Positions 14,550 through 25,291 of a stretch of 64,000 nt of DNA are shown here, piece by piece. This stretch comes from Syncephalis plumigaleata (Eukaryota > Zoopagomycota > Zoopagomycetes > Zoopagales > Piptocephalidaceae). Made by a program: the position numbers and the translations under genes. The notes below the pieces were generated by a model. The model did not search any database. It was not told the origin of the DNA and worked only from the letters and a program-made list of their open reading frames with translations. The stretch is taken from positions 372,001-436,000 of the forward strand of contig JAIXMF010000001.1 in NCBI GenBank assembly GCA_025201365.1, read 5' to 3'. How positions within the stretch are numbered: the stretch's first letter is position 1; each line of letters starts with the position of its first letter.

Positions 14550-15277
14550 CTTTAACTAAGTTATACCAGATCGCTAAACGATCGCGTGAACAATAGGGTG
14601 ATTGTCGGTGTATCCTACACGAAGAGAGATAGAGAGCACGACACGCCAATGTATAGGGAAAAATAGGGAAAATAAGATGACGATGAAGGGATGAAGGAGA
14701 AAGACAGTGGCGATACACAAAAAAGCGACACGACACTGCGTCATCATCCTCGTTTCCTCGTATTATCGACAGCGTATTTCCTTTTTTTTCTTTTAACAGT
14801 AGACAGCGTATTTCCATTCTCTTCCATTAACATACTAGTCTATATCCTCTTTATTCTCGCTTTTCACTCTACTATAACCACGTATACTCGACTTGTATCG
14901 TAACGACATACAGCTCCCTCCTTATTATGTTTGCTTCATACAATATGATCATAGTTATTTATTCATAATAAGTTATTACAACATTCCTCATTTGTTTGAT
15001 CCGTATTAACTATGTTGCTATTATTTACGCAATCTATCAGTAATAGAGAGTAGAAGCTTTTTGCTTTTTTTTCTAAACGTTGTCGTATCTTATTTAGCGT
15101 AAAATAACGGTGAATCCGCCTTTTTTATGCTTTCAAATGAGTTGTAAGGCTTTTTATGCTAACAAATACTAGTTATCCTATGATATACTATAGGATAAGT
15201 AATCGCGACAGGTTCTATTGGTTTGTATACGTGTTTTTCCATACGTGTAGCGCATTATTACGTTGTTAATAGCGCCG
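14550..15277. other. intergenic DNA upstream of RPT6
   Basis: The probable RPT6 promoter is at the left; the remainder is AT-rich. CGCTTTTTATGC-like motifs and TATCCTATGATATACTATAGGATA (an imperfect palindrome near 15174-15198) are visible. No gene is seen. Confidence 0.4.
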
Positions 15278-15601
15278 TTTTTTTTTTTTTTTTCTTGTTA
15301 GAACATATTTGGCTATATGCCGTCTTTTATTATAAATGAATTAAACAGGGTTATAATAACAAACAATTGACAAACAGCCCAATGCCCACGGAATGGAAAT
15401 GTGTCTTGCGAGTGCAGACCACGGTTGTGTAGCAGAAAACCAACTAGCATATAGTCGGTAGGTTAATAAATGTCAACATTTCTGTTAACTAGTTAGAAAT
15501 GATACCTTTTTTTTCCCTATGACGGGATTGGCAGGAATCGAACCCAGGACCTATTCGTCCGAGAAATAGAGCGTAACCACTTGGCTACAACCCCATCCTC
15601 T
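15278..15601 (-). repeat. tRNA-derived SINE, copy 1
   Basis: Read on the minus strand, a tRNA-like head (15594-15523) carries a consensus Pol III A box TAGCCAAGTGG and B box GGTTCGATTCC. A body of about 225 bases follows, ending in a poly-A tail (16 T at 15278-15293). This head-body-poly(A) order is typical of a tRNA-derived SINE mobilised by a LINE. It is almost identical to copy 3. The loop of the head reads CTCGGAC (Pro-like CGG), but the T stem is imperfect, so it is treated as SINE promoter and not as a functional tRNA gene. Confidence 0.85.
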
Positions 15602-15617
15602 CACGTGATCAAATCTA

Positions 15618-15803
15618 TTTTTTTTTTTTTTTTCTTGTTAGAACATTTGGCTATACGCCTTCTTTATTATATCAAAGCATTAAACCAGATTTGTAATAAA
15701 AAAATTAGTAGCACATAGCTAATGCCCACGGAGTGAAATGTGTATAGCAGAAAAGGGACTAACTTATATGCTGCAGTACACGGTTAATAGCTGTGAAGAA
15801 GTT
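15618..15803 (-). repeat. tRNA-derived SINE, copy 2, 5'-truncated and diverged
   Basis: It shares the poly-A tail, the CTTGTTAGAACAT-TTGGCTATA block and the AATGCCCACGGAGTG block with copies 1 and 3, but has many substitutions and lacks the tRNA-like head. The same 16-base word CACGTGATCAAATCTA lies on both sides (15602-15617 and 15806-15821) and fits a target-site duplication. 5' truncation is expected of target-primed reverse transcription. It appears to be the oldest of the three insertions. Confidence 0.8.
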
Positions 15804-15821
15804 CGCACGTGATCAAATCTA

Positions 15822-16147
15822 TTTTTTTTTTTTTTTTTTTTTCTTGTTAGAACATATTTGGCTATATGCCGTCTTTTATTATAAATGAATAAACCAGGGT
15901 TATAATAACAAACAATTTGACAAACAGCCCAATGCCCACGGAATGGAAATGTGTCTTGCGAGTGCAGAACACGGTTGTGTAGCAGAAAAACCAACTAGCA
16001 TATAGTCGGTAGGTTAATAAATGTCAACATTTCTGTTGACTAGTTAGAAATGATACCTTTTTCCCTATGACGGGATTGGCAGGAATCGAACCCAGGACCT
16101 ATTCGTCCGAGAAATAGAGCGTAACCACTTGGCTACAACCCCATCCT
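15822..16147 (-). repeat. tRNA-derived SINE, copy 3, full length
   Basis: Full copy with tRNA-like head (16142-16071), body and a 21-base poly-A tail (T run 15822-15842). It is flanked by a perfect 18-base target-site duplication, CGCACGTGATCAAATCTA, at 15804-15821 and 16148-16165. Near-identity to copy 1 and intact boxes A and B suggest recent activity. The LINE that would supply reverse transcriptase is not in this window. Confidence 0.88.
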
Positions 16148-16254
16148 CGCACGTGATCAAATCTAGGTGGAGATTCGTTAAAGTGAGGAAATCCTACTGT
16201 GAAGTTCATATATCACAGGAGCGGATTACATTTATGGTGAGATAGCCACCTTAT

Positions 16255-16336
16255 GTCAGTGTGTCCGAGTGGTTAAGGAGACAGACTCGAAATCTGTTGG
16301 GCTCTGCCCGCACAGGTTCAAATCCTGTCGCTGACG
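16255..16336 (+). tRNA. tRNA-Ser (anticodon CGA)
   Basis: The 82-nt gene has the same acceptor (GTCAGTG with CGCTGAC), long variable arm and T loop as the gene at 761-842. The anticodon loop reads CTCGAAA, giving anticodon CGA for codon UCG. It differs from the UGA gene by a single base in the anticodon region, plus the body being otherwise virtually identical. It is followed by a T-rich terminator and the duplicated 3' flank. Confidence 0.93.
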
Positions 16337-16459
16337 TTTTTTGCAGCGTGTGGCTCTGATTTCATTATTTTTTGCTTAAAATGGATATGTAGCCATAAGA
16401 ATGGGAGTACGTGGAGCATGTTCTATGTGATGCGAGGCAAGTGTTCAATCAATCAATAT
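16337..16459 (+). repeat. 3' flank shared with the first tRNA-Ser gene (direct reading of the inverted copy)
   Basis: About 120 bases match the reverse complement of 641-760 with few substitutions, up to the ATCAATCAATAT block, where similarity ends. Confidence 0.85.
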
Positions 16460-16877
16460 TGGATGGGCTGAACCTATTGCATATGCTGGTTAAGGCGAAA
16501 AAGAAACAAGATTTATACAACTCGGTCAAAGTGCCATTTGCAATTCTCGTTAGTAGGTTCCTACACTATACTCAAGATAGACAGTTGATTACATGACGAT
16601 AGCATAAGTATTCGCGTTAATTAATTTATTAGGATATGCTCTATACCGAATAATTGTATCAAATGGTACGAAAAAAAACAACGAAATAGAACCGCGTTCG
16701 AGAATGTCGACAGAGCCACGTGAGTTCCGTACTTTACTATTGGAACTTGCATCCATACTGGGTCTAGCCCGTCTTATTGTGCGGTATTTGGGAATGGTTA
16801 CCCTGATTGGTTAAAATGGCATGGTGCATATGTTAAACTCGTGTTTTATATCCTTGAAGACGTGTCCAGCCACCAGC

Positions 16878-16911
<34 letters not shown>

Positions 16912-16982
16912 TTTTAATCCATTAGCCAGCTTATTCCTATCTATTTTTCTATTATTTATATTGACAGTATATTAGGTCATTA
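16460..16982. other. intergenic DNA with a CAT microsatellite
   Basis: This is probably the promoter of the following membrane-protein gene. A (CAT)n tract of about 11 units lies at 16879-16912. No gene is seen. Confidence 0.5.
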
Positions 16983-17959
16983 ATGCCTGTGATTAATCAT
17001 ACCAATCCTGATCAGATGGAATGGATAAACGACGCTTCACATTTATGGGGAATTCCCCTTCATCCATTAGGTGAAATGAATTTATTCGACTATTACTTGG
17101 AGGGCGATGATGTGGAGCTGCATTACAAACGATTCCTCGGTGGTAGATTTCAAATTACTTACAGTGTTTTAGTGGCATATATAATTACATATTGCGTTAT
17201 ATCATCCTCCCAGATGATTAGGAGGAAGCCACGACATCTAGTCTCGTGGTGTTGCTTCATACCGAGCATTCTATCAGCAATGGAGAGTTTATCGCTAGTA
17301 ACTCTGGAGTTAGGAGTGTATTACACTAGCTGCAGGCTTATTATTTGGTTACTCCTGTTTGCAATATCGATTTCTAATGTATGCAACAGTCTCATTCTAC
17401 TCCATAAGGCGTATTTGGTATTAGCTAAAGCAAAATGGATAATTTATGCAAGTATAGTACCATTGTTATTGCAGTTCGCATATATGTTTGTTGGCGTTTT
17501 CACCACTTTTACGATCATATCACCAGATTCTGGATGTGTACTATACTATCCGTCTTTTGTGCCGTGGTATTGGATCGTCAATGCAATACCGCTTAATATG
17601 ACGTTCTCTGTAATATTCAGCTATATCGGATGGAAGTACTATTCCCGATATGGCTCAGATGCATGGAGAAAACTGATGAAAGACGGGATTCAAGTGATGC
17701 TATTGGTTGCCCTATGCAATATTTGTTGCTGTATCATCGCCGTCACTCAAATGATAGGTAGCAATTCGGATCTCTTCCTCGTGACAGACTGGTAGGTATA
17801 TGTGGTGTGCATTAAAAATACTACAAGCTAATATGATGATGATGATGATCCACCGCTAGTATCTTTGTCAATGCTATACTGATAATTCAGCACAAAAGTA
17901 GAGGTAACACACGAAGTTCGAGTCAGCTAACAGCGGAAAGTACGAATAACGCAACATGA
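16983..17959 (+). CDS. seven-helix membrane protein of unknown function
   Basis: Two exons (16983-17791 and 17860-17959) give 302 residues. After about 55 polar N-terminal residues with an NHT glycosylation sequon come seven hydrophobic stretches, the first around ITYSVLVAYIITYCVI. The seventh is completed by the second exon (TDWCIFVNAILIIQHK). A short Ser/Asn-rich tail (SSSQLTAESTNNAT) ends the protein. Size, helix count and outside-N topology suggest a receptor-like protein. I recognise no class signature such as DRY, and no pheromone-receptor or cAMP-receptor motif. Function is therefore open. Confidence 0.75.
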
Positions 17960-18139
17960 ATCGACACAAATGCAGACAATGGTAATCATATAAAATTACT
18001 AGTACTTTTATATCGAATAAATAAATGGTTGTAAAGATAATGATCAATTCTGAATCAGTTACTGCATTGGACAAATGATAATTCGAATTACTACTACTAC
18101 TACTAACTGCTATATTAGAACATGTTTATTTTATGCTGT

Positions 18140-19484
18140 CTATATGAAAAGTGGATTGTTTATGTTTGCCTCCAAGTATTTTTGCGGGACAGGTCGATCT
18201 GTTTCTTTGTAGGCCAAGAATTTCGCTACCTCATCGATTAGTTGCTGCATTCGCTGTCTACTATTCCTGTTACGCGTGAAATTCTTTGCAATGGCCAAAT
18301 ATCTGAAGAATAGCCTAGGGCTCACGGAGAACTCTATCAGGTTCTTTACATTTAACGTCCGTTTACTGAATAAAACTTCGTAAAACGTAGCGCCAATTGC
18401 CCAGGCATCCTTTCCAATCGGATTAAACGACTTAGCACGCTCCCCGCTCATCCAGGTACTCAGTCTAAATGGGTTGTGCAGTTTTCCTTCGACGCATTCT
18501 GGCGGATAATAGCTAGGACTACCCACACAGTAGCTTGCTCGTGGTGGTGTGGTCGGGGAGGCAAGCACTAGGAAGTCAGCGCTGTCATAATCGATAAGCA
18601 GTATTTTCGGATTTACTGGATTTACTGAATTGACCAGAATGTCTAGGAAACATGACAAGTCATTAGCTAATTGAGATCGTATCGTGTTGCAGGTATCACT
18701 TACTTTCGGGTTTAATTTCATTATGTACAACACTGGCCCTATGAAGGTAGGCGGTAGCTTTACACAGTTTACCGTTAGATGTGTGCGCGGTTAATGTTCG
18801 TGACAGCGGGCAATGCTTACCTCGTACAACTTGAAAGAAAATATTGGGCAATACTTCGTATTTCCTCCAAGATGGTATTTCACTTAAATATTGTACAAGA
18901 TTCTGCTCACTACCATAGGTGAGCACGAAGCAGTAATGTTGTCCGTGCGCAATCTCAATGTGACGTCGCATGACCAGGTCTCTACCGCCAAATTGATTAT
19001 TTTGTGGATTGTTGTACGCAATGTCCAATCGCTGTTCTCTCTCGTGTTAGAGCATGCCGTGATATCCATCATTCCAGCTTACCTTGAATATCATCATCGT
19101 TTTAGAGTAATACACATACTGGCTGGTGTAATCTCCTCGTTCGTTCTTATACTTTAGGCATCTGATGGAGGTTACCTCGTTATTATAAGTTGCTCTGGCG
19201 ACACCCATATGAACATAGGTTTTCAACACTTTATCGATTCGAAGTTGCGCGTTGCCAAATGCACCAAGCACATGCATTGGTTGACCCAAAAACGTTTCTA
19301 TTCGACAGCACTAATTAGCATGTATATATGTGTATATATATATCGATTCTAGCTACTGCTCTAAACTACCTGTAGATGCTTGGAATTTAATATCTGCTTT
19401 AACAGTAATAATTGTATAATAAAATGTGACTATAATGAGATATAGGCCTAGTAAAGTAGTAGGGAAATAGTTGCATGATTGCAT
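18140..19484 (-). CDS. divergent protein kinase-like protein with signal peptide
   Basis: Five exons on the minus strand (19484-19370, 19297-19083, 19031-18821, 18757-18704, 18642-18140) encode 365 residues. The first exon encodes a hydrophobic leader with a plausible signal-peptidase site after TVKA. A kinase-like fold follows: N-lobe lysine in EVTSIRCLKY, helix E AYLHRASVVH, then NEIKPENILVN where HRDxKxxN is expected. Next come LLIDYDSADF in place of DFG, and GSPSYYPPE resembling the APE region. The catalytic Asp of HRD is Glu and the Arg is Asn, while the DFG-type Asp is kept. A kinase entering the secretory path would be unusual; it may be a weak kinase, a pseudokinase or a secreted effector. 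The start was chosen because it alone supplies the leader. Confidence 0.72.
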
Positions 19485-20413
19485 CGTGATGCTGAGGGAT
19501 AGCGAGGAAATAAGTATGTAAGTATGTAAGTATGTATGATGTGTTGTTGCAGTTGTTGTTGTTTTGTTACTGTTGTTCTCATTCGAAAGTATTTATACGA
19601 TATTGTTACAATTATATCAAGGTGAATACAAGTGCTATGACCAAAGTAGGAAATGCCGTTTTGGTATCAATATATTACGAACCTATATGATCGACATGGC
19701 AGGGTTTTCCCTTCAAATAGATGTCAATAAGTGTTAACCTGTTCTATCATGACAATAGCAATAAACAGCAGTCTACATGTATAGATTTCTATATACTATT
19801 ATATTGCTATAAATAAAAGAATACAAATGGCGTGTACATGTAGATCATTTGTTGAATAGAATTTACATAGCTTGTAAGTTTTAAACACTGATTTCTGTTC
19901 GAGGCAATGTTTCCATGTGTAGCGTCCTCCGTGTTTTTATCACGCATGGAAGACATACACGATTTGCAGTTCGCATCATTTTTACTAAATTAGCGCATTG
20001 TCTGATCTTGCCTAGGAATCAATAGGTTGTACATGGCTAACTCGGATAGTTTCCTGTTTTCTAACATTAAGAAATGTACCATTTCATTTGGCTGATTCAG
20101 TAACATTAAAGAGCGTTGCTTTATCGCATCAATGCTACTGTCAAAACAATAAACACTTGCTCATTCAATGATGGTGGATATACCAAGCGGTAACTAATTC
20201 GATACTTATCTTCTAACAAGTTTTCATGTTTATATGGAGATGCTACTCTTTTTCGACAACTAGATGATCTACCATTTACATGAATACACTTCAGTAATAG
20301 CTAACGTATTTATGAATAATTGATCAACATCGACGTCAGCATCAACAATAATTGAATGGGAATAAAGTAATAAGAAACACCAAATACACTTCCGCAGTAA
20401 ATAAAACAACAGA
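19485..20413. other. intergenic DNA upstream of the kinase-like gene
   Basis: AT-rich DNA with a TAAGTATG tandem near 19512-19537 and TTGTTG triplets. The promoter of the kinase-like gene is at the left and the 3' flank of NUP53 at the right. No gene is seen. Confidence 0.45.
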
Positions 20414-21968
20414 TTACCATTGGAAAATCATGTCCAATAGATTATGATAAAGATTGTCGCCCGTGCCAGATGTTCGTACCGAAGATGTAAGGGTACCTGA
20501 CGCCGATACAGGCGAGGTAAGCAATGGTGCCTCCTGTAGTCTGGCCTTTTGTACACGAAGTAGGTTTTCACCAGCACTATTACTGTTATTATTGCTAGCA
20601 GCAGCGTCTCGTATGGACTTGTTCATAGTTGATCGTTGAAGGTCCACATTGTTATCAAGCGGCACCTCCATCACGCCAATCATCCAATCCTCGACAAGTG
20701 TGCCGTTTAGCGATAGTGCGCGTTGAGCATGAAGTCTAGTGCGATAAGTGATGGTAAAATGATTTGCTCCTTGTGTGGGCGGTTTAAATCCGATAACATC
20801 GCCGAGATCACGGAATCGTGCTAGAATGGTGGATGCAGCCGAAGGAGGAAATCCAAACACTGTTACCGACATGGGTGTCTCATTCCTATAGGAATAGCAA
20901 TAATGACCATAATAATGGCATTAAGTACAAAGTGACGATGATGTTATACAAGCTATGAATACTGACCGTGCTTCCGCTTCCATTGGATCGTCAATCATGT
21001 TACGTGTGGTATTAACATTACTACTAGTAGATGCGCCAAATACCATACTCTCTGTTAGATCGCGTGTCGATAAATCGCGTACATCTGTAATAATGGTAAT
21101 AGTCATGAGCGGTCAATACGCTTAACAGAAATGAGCTTGCTACTTACTATCGTTTCGTTCTAATATAGATCCGCCAAATGACATGTTATTCGACATGTTC
21201 TAATATCCAAATGATTAATATACAGGAGTCAAGCTTATACCGGTGGTTATGCGTATCCCTTACCTGTTGACGGAGTGGCATGTACGCTGAAGAGGTGGCC
21301 TGGTTGTCATTGGTTAAATCAAGCAGAGAGGTCTGCGGTGGTGCATCATCATCTGCATCGTACGCATTGAGTGGTGCGCGATAGTCGGCAAAAGGAGGAA
21401 ATAGTTTTCCAGGCATGATAGCACCACCATTATCATGGAAAGCACGCGAGTTCTCCGGCTCTAGCGGTGCAGCGTATTGCTCCTTGGGTGTTGTCGCATT
21501 AACACCGAGCAAGTAGGTTGGCAGATAGCAATCCTCCTCGTCATTATTACTAGCGATACGATCGTGATGTGCGGCAGTGCCCATGCCAAATGCTCCAGGC
21601 AGACCGCCTGCTCCATAAGCACCACTCGTTGCATCACCACCACTGCTGCTATCGCCGACACGTCCTCCGGTGGCGGTATTGGTGGCATTCTTTGCTAGGC
21701 CGATACCCGGTGAGAGTATAAGATTACGTCCTGTAGTGTTTCCACTTGGTGATTGCAAGTCGCCCACACGTAGGGATGTATCCATTACTGAAGTGTTGAC
21801 AGACGGACTGGCTGCTATGACAGGCTCGCTTGGTAAACCACCGATAGGTGAGCCTGACCAAGCGTTGGGCGTGCGACGTGTACGATCGGTGCCGTCATCT
21901 AGGCCAGCATTGAATAGAAATCGATTACCACCGATCTTGTGATAGTTAGTGGTGTCTGTTTTGAACAT
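20414..21968 (-). CDS. NUP53: nucleoporin NUP53/NUP35
   Basis: Four exons (21968-21264, 21199-21148, 21084-20967, 20885-20414) encode 448 residues. The diagnostic part is the atypical Nup35-type RRM near residues 300-370, beginning SVTVFGFPPSAASTILARF and containing RLHAQRALSLNGTL. The protein ends in an amphipathic helix, NLLDMIFQW, matching the membrane-binding tail of Nup53/Nup35. The long N-terminus is Gly/Ser/Thr-rich and includes YLPTYLLG, like the conserved LPxxLLG region. Nup53 anchors the inner ring of the nuclear pore to the membrane and binds Nup155/Nup170 and Nup93/Nic96. A GCGT repeat lies directly upstream of the chosen ATG. Confidence 0.9.
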
Positions 21969-22360
21969 ATTCGATAGATGACGTGCGTGCGTGCGTGCGT
22001 GCGTGTATGTGTAGAAGAACAAGAAGGAACGGATGCGCCCGGTAGGATAAACGTAGAATGAAACGACAAAGTAGCAACACAACGATGAATATGTATATGA
22101 AAATACACTTGCGTCTACTGTACGTTCGTTGCTACTCGATGGGTTGATAAAACAAAAAAAGAAAGCGTAAATAATGCGAACAAACGTGTAATTCTGATGA
22201 ATCAACATTAAATACAACACAATTATTTCTATCTAACCTGTATGTACACTATTGATTATATGACAATATTACAGTTTTTATTATTGCTATTGCTATTACT
22301 ATTACTATATAATATAATACGAGAATGATTTGTTTAGAGCTAGTCTTCTTGTATATCTAA
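21969..22360. other. NUP53 leader and 3' flank of the next gene
   Basis: It holds a GTGC microsatellite (21981-22004), the likely NUP53 promoter, and AT-rich trinucleotide tracts. No gene is seen. Confidence 0.45.
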
Positions 22361-22916
22361 TTAATGATTATTACTATGGCGATTGTCAGTCAAATGTTCA
22401 GGATGCTTCTTCGATTCTTCATCTAATACTGGAGAATGCCTCGTGTCAGATACTGATCGTTCTGTTCTATGTGTCGCTGCTATGTTTCCTGCATTAGTGT
22501 TGGTGGATGCTCGTGATGCCATTGCCAATGGAGATGCAGTGTTTGTCGTCTGTATCGCAGTAGTGGTGGCACCACTAGCAGTAGCAGTAGCAGTATTAGC
22601 CATTGATGCACGTCTTGTTTGCATTGTTGACTTGCGACTGACTACCATTGTATTGGCGTTGTTCGTTGATGGTGCTATCGCTTGTGGAAGTAGCATTGCC
22701 GCTAATTCACGACAAGCAGGAATATGTCGTAGGAATAGATACCAGACAACGAACCATGCTAACGAACGAATAGGCGAGTTGGTCAGTCATCGTCGACAGA
22801 TACTGTACAGTAGACTCACCAATAAGGATGATTAGGAGTAAAGCACCTAGTGCAATAATTGCCGAGGCTACTGCAGCACCAAGGTCGGTCAACCAGTTCC
22901 AGACACTCGACAGCAT
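22361..22916 (-). CDS. small membrane protein, SMIM13/UPF0766-like
   Basis: Two exons (22916-22820 and 22758-22361) encode 164 residues. The hydrophobic segment AAVASAIIALGALLLIILI runs into AWFVVWYLFLRHIPACRELA. This resembles the animal SMIM13 core (WYFVWHLFLSKFKFLRELV) in spacing and residues: W.FVW.LFL followed by RELA/RELV. The remainder is a polar Thr/Ala/Asn-rich tail ending SNNH, presumably cytosolic. The molecular role of SMIM13 is not established. ATG 22916 is the first good start; the frame is open to an acceptor near 23003, so a further upstream exon is possible. Confidence 0.6.
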
Positions 22917-23567
22917 GGACAATACACAGACAATAAGAAAGTAGATAGTAGGTAGATTCGCGGGATAAGAAGGTGCACGGAAAGGAAATAAAGATGTTGC
23001 CAACTAGAATACAATAGCTGAGACGTATTTGACTTTTGTACTATTAGATATATGTATTTGTATAAAGGTAATTGATGCTGGTATGACTAATGATACACTT
23101 TTATGATATAATTATACTACGTCACATAGATATAGGCAAACTACTTGAGATACCCGACTATTGTATATGATCGATGCTAATGCAGTCATAATTAGTAGCG
23201 ACGATGAACCGCTAACACTACAATGTTAGAGATGCGGACCGACTATTGTTCTATTGGTTAAACGACGAATAACCCCTGTTAGTAATTCAAACTAAACTGT
23301 TAAAACAAAAACTGGCATCGTTGGGTTAAAAAAATTTTACATTACACTTTCAGATTTCTAATAGCAATGCGATTAGAAAAAAGTCGATTTTTATTAAGGA
23401 AAAAAAACGGGAAAATCTCATCACTGGCAAGGTGGGCGTGGTCGCGTATACCCTAGTCACTTTGGCACCATCCGCGCACCACTTTTTTCCTCCTCCTCTT
23501 TCCCTTTTGCCTCATTGCTACGGTTTTTAACTCGCAGCAGCAGCAGCAGCAAGGAACTTGTCTAGCC
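22917..23567. other. divergent promoter region between the SMIM13-like gene and RPL16
   Basis: The two genes diverge here. The right end is pyrimidine-rich (TTTTTTCCTCCTCCTCTTTCCC near 23485) just before the ribosomal-protein ATG, as is common for ribosomal-protein leaders. A CAG tract lies at 23534-23550. Confidence 0.5.
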
Positions 23568-24713
23568 ATGACCACGTTCGAAAAGGTAAGCGTTAATCTG
23601 CATGATTGTATACAGACAGTAGGAAGAGATCACGCTAGACGTATTGTACTGCTTAGTGTACAATACCAAAGTAATTGATTGGTATTGGTATTGGTGTTGG
23701 ATTACAGCTGGTAGAGTATTAGTCTACTAACGCGTCTAGCGTAAATCTTACCTATGATCTTCAATTTGTACAATTACATAAAGTCTACGCATGTGTCGTG
23801 CAATGTATGCTGTTTGATTCTGATTATGATTGAACGAAACGATAAATTAATATATATATATATATATATGAAATCAGCAATACTAACCAATATATGCATA
23901 TGTTGTTACTTGTACACTTTGCTTATTAGGTAGTTGTTATTGACGCCAAGGGCCATTTGCTCGGTCGTTTGGCCAGCACTGTCGCCAAGCAAATCTTGAG
24001 CGGTCAACGTGTTGTGCTTGTCCGCTGCGAGGACATCCAGATGTCTGGTTCTTTCTTCCGCAATAAGCGTAAGTATATGATTATTATTATTTCATAGTGA
24101 TATAGCATTGATGTTATCGATGATATACGCTTATTGCTACTTTTACTATGGCTACGCTGTAAAAGAGACACTATCACATTTCTTACTCGCATTCTACGTA
24201 GATGAGAATGTGCATTTAATTTGATGTATACTAACGATTGTTCATTTATTTTGATTTATAGTCAAGTACCACGCCTTCTTGCGCAAGCGTTGCATTGTCA
24301 ACCCCAACCGCGGTCCATTCCATTTCCGCGCTCCATCACGCATCTTCTTCCGTACTGTCCGCGGTATGGTTCCTCACAAGACTGCTCGTGGTGCTGCCGC
24401 TTTGAACCGCCTCAAGGTGTTCGAAGGTATCCCACCACCATATGACACCGTCAAGCGCGTTGTTGTCCCAAGCGCTCTACGTGCCATCCGCCTTCAGCCA
24501 GGCCGCAAATACTGCACTCTATCCCGTCTCGCTCGTGAGGTCGGCTGGAAATACGAGGAGGTCGTCAAGAAGCTCGAGACCAAGCGTTTGGTCCGCAGCC
24601 AGGCCTACCACGAGCGTGTCAAGGCTCTCCGCCGCCTACGCACCCGTGCTCTTGCCGCCAAACAAGACGCGCTCAAGTCCACCACCGAGTCGTTGGCCAC
24701 TTTGGGTTACTAA
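23568..24713 (+). CDS. RPL16: 60S ribosomal protein L13a/L16 (uL13)
   Basis: Three exons (23568-23585, 23930-24068, 24262-24713) encode 202 residues, the normal eukaryotic length. Family sequence is seen throughout: [16 protein letters not shown] at the start, [17 protein letters not shown] at the second splice, then [28 protein letters not shown] and [13 protein letters not shown]. It is a structural protein of the large ribosomal subunit. The tiny first coding exon of six codons followed by a long intron is typical of fungal ribosomal-protein genes. Codons in the last exon favour C in third position far more than neighbouring genes do, consistent with high expression. Confidence 0.98.
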
Positions 24714-25291
24714 ATTGCGCGCGCGTATACAACATCCGACCAGTTGCGCTAGCCTGTGTTCCCGCATGGTCATTGATTTGTATAAGCGTGTGGCTGTTGA
24801 TGCGATCGATCAAATCCATTTGGTTTCTGCATTTATGGTCATTTTCTTACAAAGCTTTGCGGCAAACTATATAAAGCCGTAATTGGTGAAATCAAAATAA
24901 TCGCAACAATGCGCTATAGTTTTATTATCTATCCATCTATCTATCCATTTATCTTCATGATGCCAATGAGTGTTGTATACATTAATGTTTAATGATGATG
25001 GATCAAAAGTGATCCATGTGTATATGTTATTATGAAACCGTATTTATATATATTATATTTGCAGTATCACGCATCCACTAATAGTTGATCTTATTGGTGG
25101 CATTATTTTCCATAGTCACATTGCTACAGCTACTACAGATGCCGATGATGCTTTATTGATTGTTTGATAAATAGATATATTAATAATGTAACAGCATAGG
25201 CAACTACAAAAGTCAAATATGTAAGTATTTATTTTCATCTTCTGCTATCTAGGCGACTTTTATTATCTATCTATATCCCACGTACCGAATA
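24714..25291. other. convergent 3' region between RPL16 and the F-box gene
   Basis: AT-rich 3' flanks, with a TATC tetranucleotide tract at about 24929-24950. No gene is seen. Confidence 0.45.

Noticed and set aside
15523-15594. tRNA-Pro(CGG)-like gene, also at 16071-16142
   Set aside because: Both sit at the head of a repeated unit ending in poly-A, with target duplication around one of them, and the T stem pairs poorly. They are better explained as SINE promoters.
16874-16912. CRISPR-like or regulatory array at the CAT repeat
   Set aside because: Simple trinucleotide microsatellite with no spacers. No CRISPR array was seen anywhere in the window.
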